Program-made: the position numbers and the translations under genes
From: Rhizobium sp. WYCCWR10014
Lineage (GTDB): Bacteria > Pseudomonadota > Alphaproteobacteria > Rhizobiales > Rhizobiaceae
Assembly: GCF_001657485.1 (NCBI RefSeq)
Contig: NZ_LXFU01000024.1
Location: forward strand, 310,001-374,000
Direction of reading: 5' to 3'
DNA: 64,000 nucleotides
In this document: piece by piece, positions 53,835-63,585 of the stretch
Layout: the number at the start of each line of letters is the position of its first letter
Position numbering within the stretch: position 1 is the stretch's first letter
The notes under the pieces: model-generated
Databases searched by the model: none
What the model was told of the DNA's origin: nothing
Seen by the model: only the letters and a program-made list of their open reading frames with translations

Positions 53835-54932
53835 GTGAAACGCCGAAACCTGTCTCTTGCTCTTCTCCTTGCCTTTGCGGCGCCTGCCGCCGCGCAAAAC
53901 AGCGCCATCTGTGAGGACCTGCGCGGTCGCCTTGCCGACCTGCCGCGATCGATCGGCAATGGCAACGGCCCGGAAGCGCGCCAATATTCCAGCGCCATGG
54001 CCGAGCAGAACCTCGAGCTGCGCAAGGTTCGCAACGAGCTGCGCAGCAATGGCTGCACCTCGGGCAGCATGGTCGTGATCGGCGGCGAGAATGCCGACTA
54101 CTGCGCCGAGCTCTCGCAGTCCGAAGCCCGCATGATCGACAATATCCGCTATCTCCAGGACCGCCGCAACGAACTGGCCGGCCAGAACGGCGCCGCTGAC
54201 GGCGCCCGCCGCGAACTGGTCGCCGCTCTCGACCGCAATGGCTGCAACAGCGAAAACTTCTATGCCCCGAGCGATCGCAGCGCCAACGAACCGGCCCCGA
54301 GCGTCGAGGAACAAGCGATGCGCAGCGATACCTTCATTCCGCTCGGCGGCGGTGAGGAGATCGATCCGCGTTACGGTCTGCCGCGGGCCGAGATGCTCTC
54401 GCCGGTCAGCACCATGTGCGTGCGCAGCTGCGACGGCGGCTTCTTCCCGATCAGCTCGAACGCCACGTCGGTCGATTTCGGCCGCGACGCCCAGACCTGC
54501 GCCAAGATGTGCCCGGGCATCGAGACTGAACTGTTCTATCGTGACGTGACGAGCACCGAAGCCTCGAACATGATCTCGGTCGCAACGGGCACGCCCTACA
54601 GCGCCATGAAAAATGCCTTTGCCTACAAGAATCGCACGCCCGGGGAAAAGTCCTCCTGCGCCTGCAATCTCACCGCCTATTATGAGGAAATGCGCGGCAA
54701 GCAGGCGGTGAGCGAGCCGCCGCAGCAGGGCTCGATCACCACCATCCGCACCAATCCCCCGGCAAAGGATGCTGCAGCCGCCGCACAGCAACCATCCGTT
54801 CCCGAGCGCCCCTATGATCCGACGCAGAACCGCGTCCGTCAGGTCGGCCCGCAGTTTCTGGCCGGCGATCAGGGCTCGATCGACCTCGCCAATCCGGCAA
54901 CGCCGGGCCCGCAGCCGCAACAGCAGCAGTGA
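53835..54932 (+). CDS. DUF2865 secreted protein
   Basis: A 365-residue exported protein of the DUF2865 family. A short signal peptide (LSLALLLAFAAPAAAQ, cleavage about residue 21) is followed by a helical segment (ICEDLRGRLADL...MAEQNLELRKVRNELRSNGC). The conserved central block is TMCVRSCDGGFFPISSNATSVDF through CAKMCPGIETELFY and ATGTPYSAMKNAFAYKN, with at least ten cysteines in the mature protein that may form disulfides. The C-terminus is Pro/Gln-rich. Function unknown; such proteins are restricted to alphaproteobacteria. The start is GTG 53835. It is divergent from the RNase H gene. Confidence 0.85.
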   Translation: MKRRNLSLALLLAFAAPAAAQNSAICEDLRGRLADLPRSIGNGNGPEARQYSSAMAEQNLELRKVRNELRSNGCTSGSMVVIGGENADYCAELSQSEARMIDNIRYLQDRRNELAGQNGAADGARRELVAALDRNGCNSENFYAPSDRSANEPAPSVEEQAMRSDTFIPLGGGEEIDPRYGLPRAEMLSPVSTMCVRSCDGGFFPISSNATSVDFGRDAQTCAKMCPGIETELFYRDVTSTEASNMISVATGTPYSAMKNAFAYKNRTPGEKSSCACNLTAYYEEMRGKQAVSEPPQQGSITTIRTNPPAKDAAAAAQQPSVPERPYDPTQNRVRQVGPQFLAGDQGSIDLANPATPGPQPQQQQ

Positions 54933-55049
54933 TTGAACAGCTGAAACTGCGGTGGCGGAGCCATAGCGGCGTTGTGCCAGGGTGCATGAGATGACGGAGA
55001 TGTCACGTAAACGTGCGGCCGGATGGGAATGCGGGTCGCTTGAGTGTGA

Positions 55050-55796
55050 TCAGTAGGTTGTACGACCGCCGCTCAAGTCGAACGTTGATGCGGTCGTGAA
55101 GGAGTTCTCTTCGGAGAGCAGCCAGACGACCATGGAAGCGATCTCACCAAGTTCGACGAAACGATCGCGCGGAATGCGAACGCGCATATATTCGATAAAC
55201 TCGGCTGTCAGCCCGTCCAATATAGGTGTCTTTGCTGTGGTCGGCGTTACCGCGTTCACGGCGATTCCTGTCTTTGCGAGTTCCTTGCCAAGGGACTTGG
55301 TGAAGCCCAGCACACCAGCTTTCGCTGCGCTGTAGGCGGCAATGTTCGGATTTCCTTCCTTTCCCGCAACCGAGGAGATGTTCACAATCCGCCCGTAGTC
55401 GCGCTTTAACATGACCGGAACGACGTGCCGGCAACAATTGAAGGTTCCCGTGAGGCAGACATCGACGACGCCTTTCCACTCGCTGACATCGTATTCGATC
55501 GCGGGCTTTACCGGGCCGGTAATCCCGGCGGAATTGACGAGCCCGTCGATACGGCCAAAAATCTCTTCGGTCGCCGCCGCCGCGTTTTTCACTGATACGG
55601 GATCTGCGACGTTGACGCCGAAAGCGACTGTGCCGGATCCGAGAGCGGAAGCGCTGTTCTTCGCCATGTTTTCGTTCAAGTCCCAGATGGCCACCTTGCC
55701 ACCAGACTGGATGACGCGCTCTGCGATAGCATAGCCGATGCCGCGCGCACCGCCTGTGATCACGATGATGCGTTCCTTCAAGTCGATCATGTTCAT
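55050..55796 (-). CDS. Short-chain dehydrogenase/reductase
   Basis: A 248-residue classical SDR. The cofactor motif is ITGGARGIGYAIAE, followed by NAG-equivalent LVNSAGITG; the catalytic residues are Ser in IVNISSVAGKEG and the YSAAK tetrad (Tyr, Lys). The C-terminus TASTFDLSGGRTTY resembles SDRs annotated as sugar-acid or 3-oxoacyl dehydrogenases (compare 2-keto-3-deoxy-L-fuconate dehydrogenases). The substrate is unknown. GAGGATAACG lies about 11 bases before ATG 55796; ATG 55790 is possible. Lower GC than most of the window. A VOC-family gene is divergent from it, which may be functionally linked. Confidence 0.9.
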   Translation of the reverse strand: MNMIDLKERIIVITGGARGIGYAIAERVIQSGGKVAIWDLNENMAKNSASALGSGTVAFGVNVADPVSVKNAAAATEEIFGRIDGLVNSAGITGPVKPAIEYDVSEWKGVVDVCLTGTFNCCRHVVPVMLKRDYGRIVNISSVAGKEGNPNIAAYSAAKAGVLGFTKSLGKELAKTGIAVNAVTPTTAKTPILDGLTAEFIEYMRVRIPRDRFVELGEIASMVVWLLSEENSFTTASTFDLSGGRTTY

Positions 55797-56036
55797 TGGG
55801 CCGTTATCCTCCGATTGAGCCGATAGCCGAATATCTATTGGAAATTCCGGGATTTCGCCTTCAGCGTAAAGACATGAAGGTTATGAATTTATCCCAAGCC
55901 CGATACTATGCCGAGCCCATTCCCTAAGGCCTGAGATTTCCGTTAGTCCTGGATCGAAAGCTCGGCATAATTTATACGCGTTAGAAGTCCGGGTTCGGCC
56001 CGAAGCAGACCTCTTTCGTGGCCTTCAGGGAACCTG

Positions 56037-56513
56037 ATGGTTACATCAAAGGCGAGGATGCCGAACGTCATGAGACTTGCTCACATCAACTTGGTTGCCC
56101 GCGATGCGGAAGCACTCGCCGCGTTCTACGTGAACGTCATGAAATGCGATGTTCTTCGCGAACCGAAGACGTTGTCAGGCGAAAAGGTCTCGCGAGGGAA
56201 TGGGCTTTCAAATTCTGAGATTCGTGCAATCTGGCTTAAATTCCCGGAACTGGAACGGCCTTTTCTGGAGATTCACGAACATACGGTCATCCATCATCGT
56301 GACCAGCCAAGGGTCAATGAACCCGGCTTCGGACACTTAGCATTCCAGATGGAAGATATTAGCGACACACTTTCAAACATCATCCAAGCTGGAGGGGCGC
56401 AGATCGGACAAATTACGGATTTCGGGACGCCAGAGATGCCGTATCTAATTGCTTATGCACGCGACCCAGAGGGAAATGTGCTTGAGCTTGAGCAAAGACC
56501 TCATGGCCGTTAA
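56037..56513 (+). CDS. VOC-superfamily (glyoxalase/dioxygenase fold) protein
   Basis: A protein of up to 158 residues with the paired beta-alpha-beta-beta-beta modules of the vicinal oxygen chelate superfamily. The N-terminal module reads MRLAHINLVARDAEALAAFY (His in AHIN is a metal-ligand candidate) and the C-terminal one GFGHLAFQMEDISDTLSNIIQAGG with DPEGNVLELEQR (Glu ligand). Such proteins are lactoylglutathione lyases, epimerases or resistance proteins; which one is unclear. Starts at 56037 (AGGGAA about 6 bases before), 56058 or 56070 are all possible; homology begins at 56070. Low GC and isolation from core genes suggest acquisition together with the SDR gene. Confidence 0.82.
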   Translation: MVTSKARMPNVMRLAHINLVARDAEALAAFYVNVMKCDVLREPKTLSGEKVSRGNGLSNSEIRAIWLKFPELERPFLEIHEHTVIHHRDQPRVNEPGFGHLAFQMEDISDTLSNIIQAGGAQIGQITDFGTPEMPYLIAYARDPEGNVLELEQRPHGR

Positions 56514-56787
56514 TGGGGCTTTCCTGCCTATTCCATCAACTGCTGAGCGTCGTCACAGTGACCCTGCGAGGTGCAAAGCAGGAAGACAGCGATCTTCGGA
56601 CCTGACCTTTCATACCGCAACCTGCTCTCATTTTTGATCCTTTCACTTGGCAGCGCTTCGCGGTATAATTAGAACAAGCTAAATTAGAAAATTTGACAGC
56701 ACAGAAAACCTTCCGTCTTTGGGCCGGGGATCAACTATGGGGGTCGAAAATGCTTAGCGGCTTTAGCAGGCCTGCGCGCTAATCCTT

Positions 56788-58101
56788 TTGTCAGGGAACT
56801 TCGCTTTCGCCCAATCGGATCAGATAGAGCCAAACGCTGGAATGTGGAAGACGTGGGTAATCACGTCGGGCAAAGACTTCCGAGTCTCGCCCCCACCGGA
56901 TACTTCCGCAACTGAGTTGGAGCAGGTTCGCGAACTTGTCGCAAAGAACGATGCGCAGGTCGCCGCCAAGATCACATTCTGGGACGCTGGCTCGCCCGGC
57001 TATCGATGGATCGACCTGGTCAACAAACGTCTTCTCGCAAACCAGACGATCCCCAATGCGCATCGCGTCTACACCTATTTGACGATGGCGGTCTACGACG
57101 CCACCATCGCGGCTTGGGAGTCGAAATACTTCTACAATCGCCCCCGCCCGAGCGAGGTGGATACGACACTGCCGACTGCGCTACCTACGCCTCGGAGTCC
57201 CGATTATCCATCCGAACACGCGGCCGCCGCCGCCGCCGCCGCGACCGTTCTTGCCTATTTCTTTCCCGACGAGGCGTCGTCGTTCCAGGCGATGGCCGAA
57301 GAAGCCGCACAGTCGCGTGTCCTTGCCGGTGTCCAGTTCCCAAGCGATTCATCCGCCGGCCTGGAACTGGGGCGACGCGTGGCAGAGCAAGTGATTGCGC
57401 GGGCAAAGGCCGACGGCTCCGATGCCGTCTGGACCGGCACCGTGCCGACCGGGCCGTGCATGTGGGTCGGAGACAAACCCGCCAATGCAACCATGCCAAA
57501 CTGGAAGCCGATCCTGCTCGAGACAGCCGATGAATTCAGGCCACCGACTCCGCCCGACTGCAAGTCTGCGGCCGTGAAGGCCGAGACGGATGCAGTCCGC
57601 CAGTTTGAGCGAAAATTCCCCAACAGCTACAAGGCGTTCTACTGGCAAAGCCCATCCGGCCTGTTCACCGACTGGTATGACTATGCCAGCAAGTGGATGT
57701 TCGAGGACAAGACGGATTCGAACCCGCCGCGCGCCGCACGGGCTTACGCGATGCTCGCAACGGTCTACTACGACGCCTATATTGCAAGCAACGACGGGAA
57801 ATACGCTTATTGGTACCTGCGGCCCAACATGCTTGACCCGAGCATCACTCCCCTGTTCGCAGTGCCGGCCCATCCCAGTTATCCGTCGAATCACTCCACG
57901 TTGTCGACTGCCCGATGCGAGGTGCTTGCCTATCTGTTCCCCGACCAGGCAGAGTTCATCCGAACGGTCGGCAAGGAAGCGGGCGATTCCCGCATCTGGG
58001 CCGGCATCCACTATGAAATGGACAACCGGGCCGGTGCCGCACTTGGCAAAGCAGTCGCCGGGAAATTCATCGAGCGGGCAAAAAAAGACGGGGCAGACTA
58101 G
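56788..58101 (+). CDS. Double PAP2/vanadium-haloperoxidase-like protein with damaged 5' end
   Basis: A 437-residue protein with two PAP2-type acid-phosphatase/haloperoxidase domains in tandem. Each half has K-x6-RP, PSxH and SR-x5-H-x3-D motifs: KYFYNRPRP, YPSEH and SRVLAGVQFPSD in the first, where the last catalytic His is Gln183; KYAYWYLRP, YPSNH and SRIWAGIHYEMD in the second, which is complete (His408). Only the second site should be active. The frame opens at a TTG in what reads as the second half of a signal peptide (LLSGNFAFA then Q). The better start, ATG 56750 with GGGGG before it, is one base out of frame, so the exported form seems lost unless the sequence has an error. Confidence 0.8.
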   Translation: MSGNFAFAQSDQIEPNAGMWKTWVITSGKDFRVSPPPDTSATELEQVRELVAKNDAQVAAKITFWDAGSPGYRWIDLVNKRLLANQTIPNAHRVYTYLTMAVYDATIAAWESKYFYNRPRPSEVDTTLPTALPTPRSPDYPSEHAAAAAAAATVLAYFFPDEASSFQAMAEEAAQSRVLAGVQFPSDSSAGLELGRRVAEQVIARAKADGSDAVWTGTVPTGPCMWVGDKPANATMPNWKPILLETADEFRPPTPPDCKSAAVKAETDAVRQFERKFPNSYKAFYWQSPSGLFTDWYDYASKWMFEDKTDSNPPRAARAYAMLATVYYDAYIASNDGKYAYWYLRPNMLDPSITPLFAVPAHPSYPSNHSTLSTARCEVLAYLFPDQAEFIRTVGKEAGDSRIWAGIHYEMDNRAGAALGKAVAGKFIERAKKDGAD

Positions 58102-58179
58102 CGGAAGGGCCGCTAGCGCCCTTTCTCCTGAAATGTCGCAATCCTAAGCGAGGGGTTCTCGGTGGAACGTTCCGTCCAC

Positions 58180-59622
<1,443 letters not shown>

Positions 59623-59629
59623 CTATCTT

Positions 59630-59792
59630 ACCAGGCCGGTCTTCTGACTCGGCGTCATCCGTCTGCCGCAGCCTTCCCGGCGAAAAGCCAGTGGCGTGAT
59701 GAAGCGGCAGGCGTCGGCCTTACAGCGTTGGGCACGTTCCGGTCTTGCACCGGATTCCCGATTCTCCCGCCTTACCGGCGGGCACCTGACGG
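59630..59792 (-). ncRNA. Cobalamin riboswitch (AdoCbl, Rfam-type B12 element)
   Basis: On the minus strand the conserved parts come in order: GGTGCC, GGGAATCCGGTGCAAGACCGG, GCTGTAA, GCCACTG (the B12-box core), CGGGAAGGC and GAGTCAGAAGACCGGCCT. It ends about 55 bases before bluB. Binding of adenosylcobalamin should close the expression platform and shut off bluB. Confidence 0.95.
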
Positions 59793-59960
59793 CGCATCTA
59801 TTTCAGGAAAGCGCGGCGGCGGCAAGCCGGCCCTCATACCGCCGACACGTTGCATGCGACATCGACTTCATGGACAGAGGCGCATCGCTGCCTTAAAAAC
59901 AAACCGATCCTGGCCGACGCCCATGGCGCCGCACTTTTTCTCTTTACACTTTGGTTGCCC
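59793..59960. other. Rest of the bluB / MFS intergenic region
   Basis: Between the riboswitch and the MFS start there is an in-frame extension of the MFS gene (from 59850) with no family resemblance; the bluB promoter must lie here on the minus strand. No clear -35/-10 boxes or palindromes seen. Confidence 0.45.
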
Positions 59961-61382
59961 GTGCCCCGCCTCACACCCATGATCCTTGCGGTCGCCCTGT
60001 TCATGGAACAGATGGATTCGACCGTTATCGCCACCAGCCTGCCGGCAATCGCTGCCGATATTGGCACCTCGCCGATCGCGCTGAAGCTTGCCGTCACCAG
60101 CTATCTCGTGGCGCTGGCGATCTTCATCCCGATCAGCGGCTGGATGTCCGATCGTTTCGGCGCGCGCAACATTTTCCGCATGGCGATCTTCGTTTTCATG
60201 ATCGGCTCGATCGCCTGCGCCTTTTCCAACTCGATCACGGCCTTCGTCATCTCACGCCTGATCCAGGGCGCAGGGGGCTCGATGATGACGCCGGTCAGCC
60301 GCCTGCTGCTGGTCCGGGGAACGCCGCGCCATGAACTCGTCGATGCCATGGCCTGGCTCACCATTCCCGCTTTGATCGGTCCGATCATGGGTCCGCCGAT
60401 CGGCGGTTTCCTCACCACCTACCTCACCTGGCACTGGATCTTCTGGATCAATGTCCCGATCGGCGTGCTCGGCATCATCCTCGTCACCCGGTTCCTGCCG
60501 GCGGTCGAGCCACGCAGTCCGCGGCCGATGGACTTCCCGGGCTTCTTCCTGTGCGGCCTCGGCTTCTCCGGCTTCGTCTTCGGCGTGTCGGTGATCAGCC
60601 TGCCGGCCGTGCCCGTTATCTACGGTTATGCCACAGTTACCATCGGCATCCTTGCCGGCCTCCTCTACCTCCTGCATGCCCGCCGCGTGCCCTATCCGCT
60701 TCTCGATCCGAAGATGTTCCGTTACCCGATGTTCCGGGCGGCGATCCTCGGCGCCTCGAATTTCCGCATGGGGCTCGGCGCCCTGCCTTTCCTGATGCCA
60801 TTGATGCTGCAGCTCGGCTTCGGCCTGACGCCGCTGCAATCGGGCTCGGTCACCTTCGTCAGCGCGCTCGGCTCCATGGGCTCGAAATTCGCCGCATCGC
60901 GCACCTTCAATGCCTTCGGCTTTCGCACCGTCATATCAATCACGACTTTGCTGGCGGCGATCTTCCTCGGCATCAACGGTCTGTTCACCGCCGAAACGCC
61001 GCTATTCCTCATCATGGCCTGCCTGCTGATCGGCGGCCTGTTCCGCTCCATGGCTTTCTCGGGCGTCAACGCCATGGCCTTCGGCGATGTCGACGACGCC
61101 GACAGCAGCCAGGCAACCGCGATCAATGCCGTTGCCCAGCGTATCTCCATGGCGATGGGTGTGGCGATCGCCGGCGGCATCCTCGAAATCTCGAGCAGCT
61201 TTCACGGCGGCAGGCTGCTGGTTTCGGATTTCCATATCGCCTTCTTCAGCGTCGCGGCGATTTCGGCACTGGCCTGCATCACCTTCCTGCGCCTGCCGCA
61301 TGATGCCGGCGCAGAACTGACGGCGCGCGGCCGCAAGCGCCGGCATGCCGAGCCCGAAGAGGCCGTGGCGGAAAATAGCTGA
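59961..61382 (+). CDS. DHA2-type MFS drug-efflux transporter
   Basis: A transporter of about 473 residues with roughly 14 hydrophobic segments, of the DHA2 (EmrB/QacA-like) family. Features: MEQMDSTVIATSLPAIAADIGTSP in helix 1 (motif D1), GWMSDRFGARNIFR in the loop 2-3 (motif A), VISRLIQGAGGSMMTPVSRLLL (motif B) and GPIMGPPIGGFLTTYLTWHWIFWINVPIG (motif C of antiporters). Substrate unknown. The start is uncertain: GTG 59961 or ATG 59982 (MILAVALF); the frame remains open to 59850. It is divergent from bluB; no shared function is implied. Confidence 0.88.
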   Translation: MPRLTPMILAVALFMEQMDSTVIATSLPAIAADIGTSPIALKLAVTSYLVALAIFIPISGWMSDRFGARNIFRMAIFVFMIGSIACAFSNSITAFVISRLIQGAGGSMMTPVSRLLLVRGTPRHELVDAMAWLTIPALIGPIMGPPIGGFLTTYLTWHWIFWINVPIGVLGIILVTRFLPAVEPRSPRPMDFPGFFLCGLGFSGFVFGVSVISLPAVPVIYGYATVTIGILAGLLYLLHARRVPYPLLDPKMFRYPMFRAAILGASNFRMGLGALPFLMPLMLQLGFGLTPLQSGSVTFVSALGSMGSKFAASRTFNAFGFRTVISITTLLAAIFLGINGLFTAETPLFLIMACLLIGGLFRSMAFSGVNAMAFGDVDDADSSQATAINAVAQRISMAMGVAIAGGILEISSSFHGGRLLVSDFHIAFFSVAAISALACITFLRLPHDAGAELTARGRKRRHAEPEEAVAENS

Positions 61383-61651
61383 TCTCCCTCGCGCCATGGA
61401 CCCCTCCTGCACCCACCGGTTCGCAAGGCTCGGCAACGGCGGGAGTAGGCGCGAATGGCACGCGTGTGCTCAGCATTCCTTTCTACTTTATGATTTATTC
61501 ACACATCAAATACACACTGCGTTTGCGCGTTTTGGGTTGCTATCAGGACATGGGCATGAGCGCTCGTGATGTGACCGTCGGCGTCGATGCCCGTATTGAT
61601 ACGCCGGTCGGGAACATGTCCGACTGAGCCGCAATTCTAGGCCGCCGCGGA

Positions 61652-63526
61652 ATGTTCCAATTTTTGAAAACGATGCCTCTGACAGCCAAGCTGGCGGCGA
61701 TTATCGTTGCCGTCAATCTCTGCGGCATTTCCGCTTTCGCCACCTATACCTGGATGTACGAAACCCGGGCCTTGATCGATGGCGCCAAAGCGAACTGGTC
61801 CAAGGATGCGGAGCAGTTTGCATCTCTGGCCGCGGGCGGCGTGAAATGGGGGAAAGCGAATGCCGTTCGCGAGGCTTACTCCCTCTACCGCGACGACCCT
61901 TCACTTGATCTTGTACAGTTTGCCGCATTCAACGCGGAACCAGCATCCGTCGATGCGTGGACACGCGACGGCATCAACGGTTTGCCTGCACCCGCCGATC
62001 TGGCGAAGCGTCTCAGCGCGAAACCGGAAAAGACGACTGTCGATGATAGCGGAACATCCGCCGGCGTGGTCACGATCATCGCGCCGCTTCCGTTGGATAA
62101 GGCAGGCAAGGCCACCGGTTACATCGTCACGAACTGGTCTGTCGAAAAAATCGCTTCCGAAGTCAGGCAGAAGGTTCTCGTTTCGCTGCTCACGCAGTCC
62201 GCGATCACCGCCTTGGCCGTCATCGCCTTCCTTCTCGCCATGCGCAGCCTCGTTGGCCGGCCCATCAGGGTAATCAGCGAGAGAATTAGCGCGTTGCAGA
62301 AAGGCGATCTGGTCTCTCCCGTCACCTACAGGGAAAATGGCGACGAGATCGGCTTTCTGGCGCGTGCATTGGAAGTTTTCCGTCACGAGGCGATTGCGAA
62401 AGTCGAGAGAGAGCAGGCCGCTGCCGAGCAGAGCGCTTCGCTCGACGCCGAACGGGCGCGCAACGCATTGTTGACCGAAGAGGCCAGCAACACGCAACGG
62501 CTGGTCATGAACGCTCTCGCAAATGCATTGGAAGGGCTCGCCGCCGGCGACTTCTCGATACACCTGGCCGATCTCGGTCCAGAATTCGATAAATTGCGGC
62601 AGGATTTCAACAACATGGTCGATGCGGTCGCGGCCGCGCTGACAGAGATCAAGACCGCTTCCGTGGCGGTTGAAACCGGCTCGAGCGAGCTGGCGACCTC
62701 CGCGGATCAACTCGCCAGGCGGACCGAGCAACAGGCAGCAGCATTGGAACAGACCGCTGCGGCACTGGATGAGGTGACCACGACGGTCAGGACATCGTCG
62801 CAACGGGCAGAAAATGCCGGGCAGTTGGTCGAGGAGACAAAGCGGAGCGCCCATATCTCGGCGACGGTGGTGCGTGATGCGATCGGGGCCATGGACCGGA
62901 TTCAAACCTCGTCGAGCCAGATCGGCCGCATTATCGGCGTCATCGACGAAATCGCCTTTCAGACGAACCTGCTGGCGTTGAACGCCGGCGTCGAGGCGGC
63001 GCGCGCCGGCGAGGCCGGCAAGGGTTTTGCGGTTGTTGCGCAGGAGGTGCGTGAGCTCGCCCAGCGGTCTGCAAATGCAGCCAAGGAAATCAAGAACCTG
63101 ATCAATGTGTCCGGTCAGGAAGTTGCCGCGGGCGTCGGGTTGGTGAACGAAACCGGCGACGCCTTGCTGAAGATCGAGGAGCAGATCAACCGCATCAGCG
63201 ACAGTATCGCTTCCATCGTCCAGTCCTATCGCGAACAGGCGACGGGTCTGCAGGAAATCAACGGCGCGATCAACCAGATGGATCAGACGACACAGCAGAA
63301 CGCGGCGATGGTCGAGGAAACCAACGCAGCCTGCCACGAACTGCTGTCGCAAGGACGCCTGCTGCAGGACTCTGCCGGCAGGTTCATCGTCGGCGCGTCT
63401 GCGGCCAGCCAGCCCAAAGCCGTTCAACCCACCCGCCAATCTCGTCCCGAGCCGAGAGCCTTCGTGCAGCGACATGCAGGAAATGCTGCCGTTGCCGCTG
63501 CTCCCGGTGCCTGGGAGGAGTTCTAA
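61652..63526 (+). CDS. Methyl-accepting chemotaxis protein with CheR-docking tail
   Basis: A 624-residue chemoreceptor. TM1 is at about residues 12-33, a periplasmic sensor domain of ~150 residues follows, and TM2 is at about 185-207. A HAMP domain (RPIRVISERISALQKGDLVSPV) leads to a second HAMP-like segment and the signalling hairpin, whose tip reads EIAFQTNLLALNAGVEAARAGEAGKGFAVVAQEVRELAQRSANAAKEI. The protein ends in AWEEF, matching the xWxxF pentapeptide that recruits CheR/CheB. The sensor domain (VREAYSLYRDDPSLDLVQFAAFN) is not one I can assign to a ligand. A secreted-protein gene follows 59 bases later, perhaps a partner. Confidence 0.93.
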   Translation: MFQFLKTMPLTAKLAAIIVAVNLCGISAFATYTWMYETRALIDGAKANWSKDAEQFASLAAGGVKWGKANAVREAYSLYRDDPSLDLVQFAAFNAEPASVDAWTRDGINGLPAPADLAKRLSAKPEKTTVDDSGTSAGVVTIIAPLPLDKAGKATGYIVTNWSVEKIASEVRQKVLVSLLTQSAITALAVIAFLLAMRSLVGRPIRVISERISALQKGDLVSPVTYRENGDEIGFLARALEVFRHEAIAKVEREQAAAEQSASLDAERARNALLTEEASNTQRLVMNALANALEGLAAGDFSIHLADLGPEFDKLRQDFNNMVDAVAAALTEIKTASVAVETGSSELATSADQLARRTEQQAAALEQTAAALDEVTTTVRTSSQRAENAGQLVEETKRSAHISATVVRDAIGAMDRIQTSSSQIGRIIGVIDEIAFQTNLLALNAGVEAARAGEAGKGFAVVAQEVRELAQRSANAAKEIKNLINVSGQEVAAGVGLVNETGDALLKIEEQINRISDSIASIVQSYREQATGLQEINGAINQMDQTTQQNAAMVEETNAACHELLSQGRLLQDSAGRFIVGASAASQPKAVQPTRQSRPEPRAFVQRHAGNAAVAAAPGAWEEF

Positions 63527-63585
63527 CGTCATCCTCGTTCAATAAGCCTTATGCCGCAGCAACCCATAATCAGGAAGGAAACACT

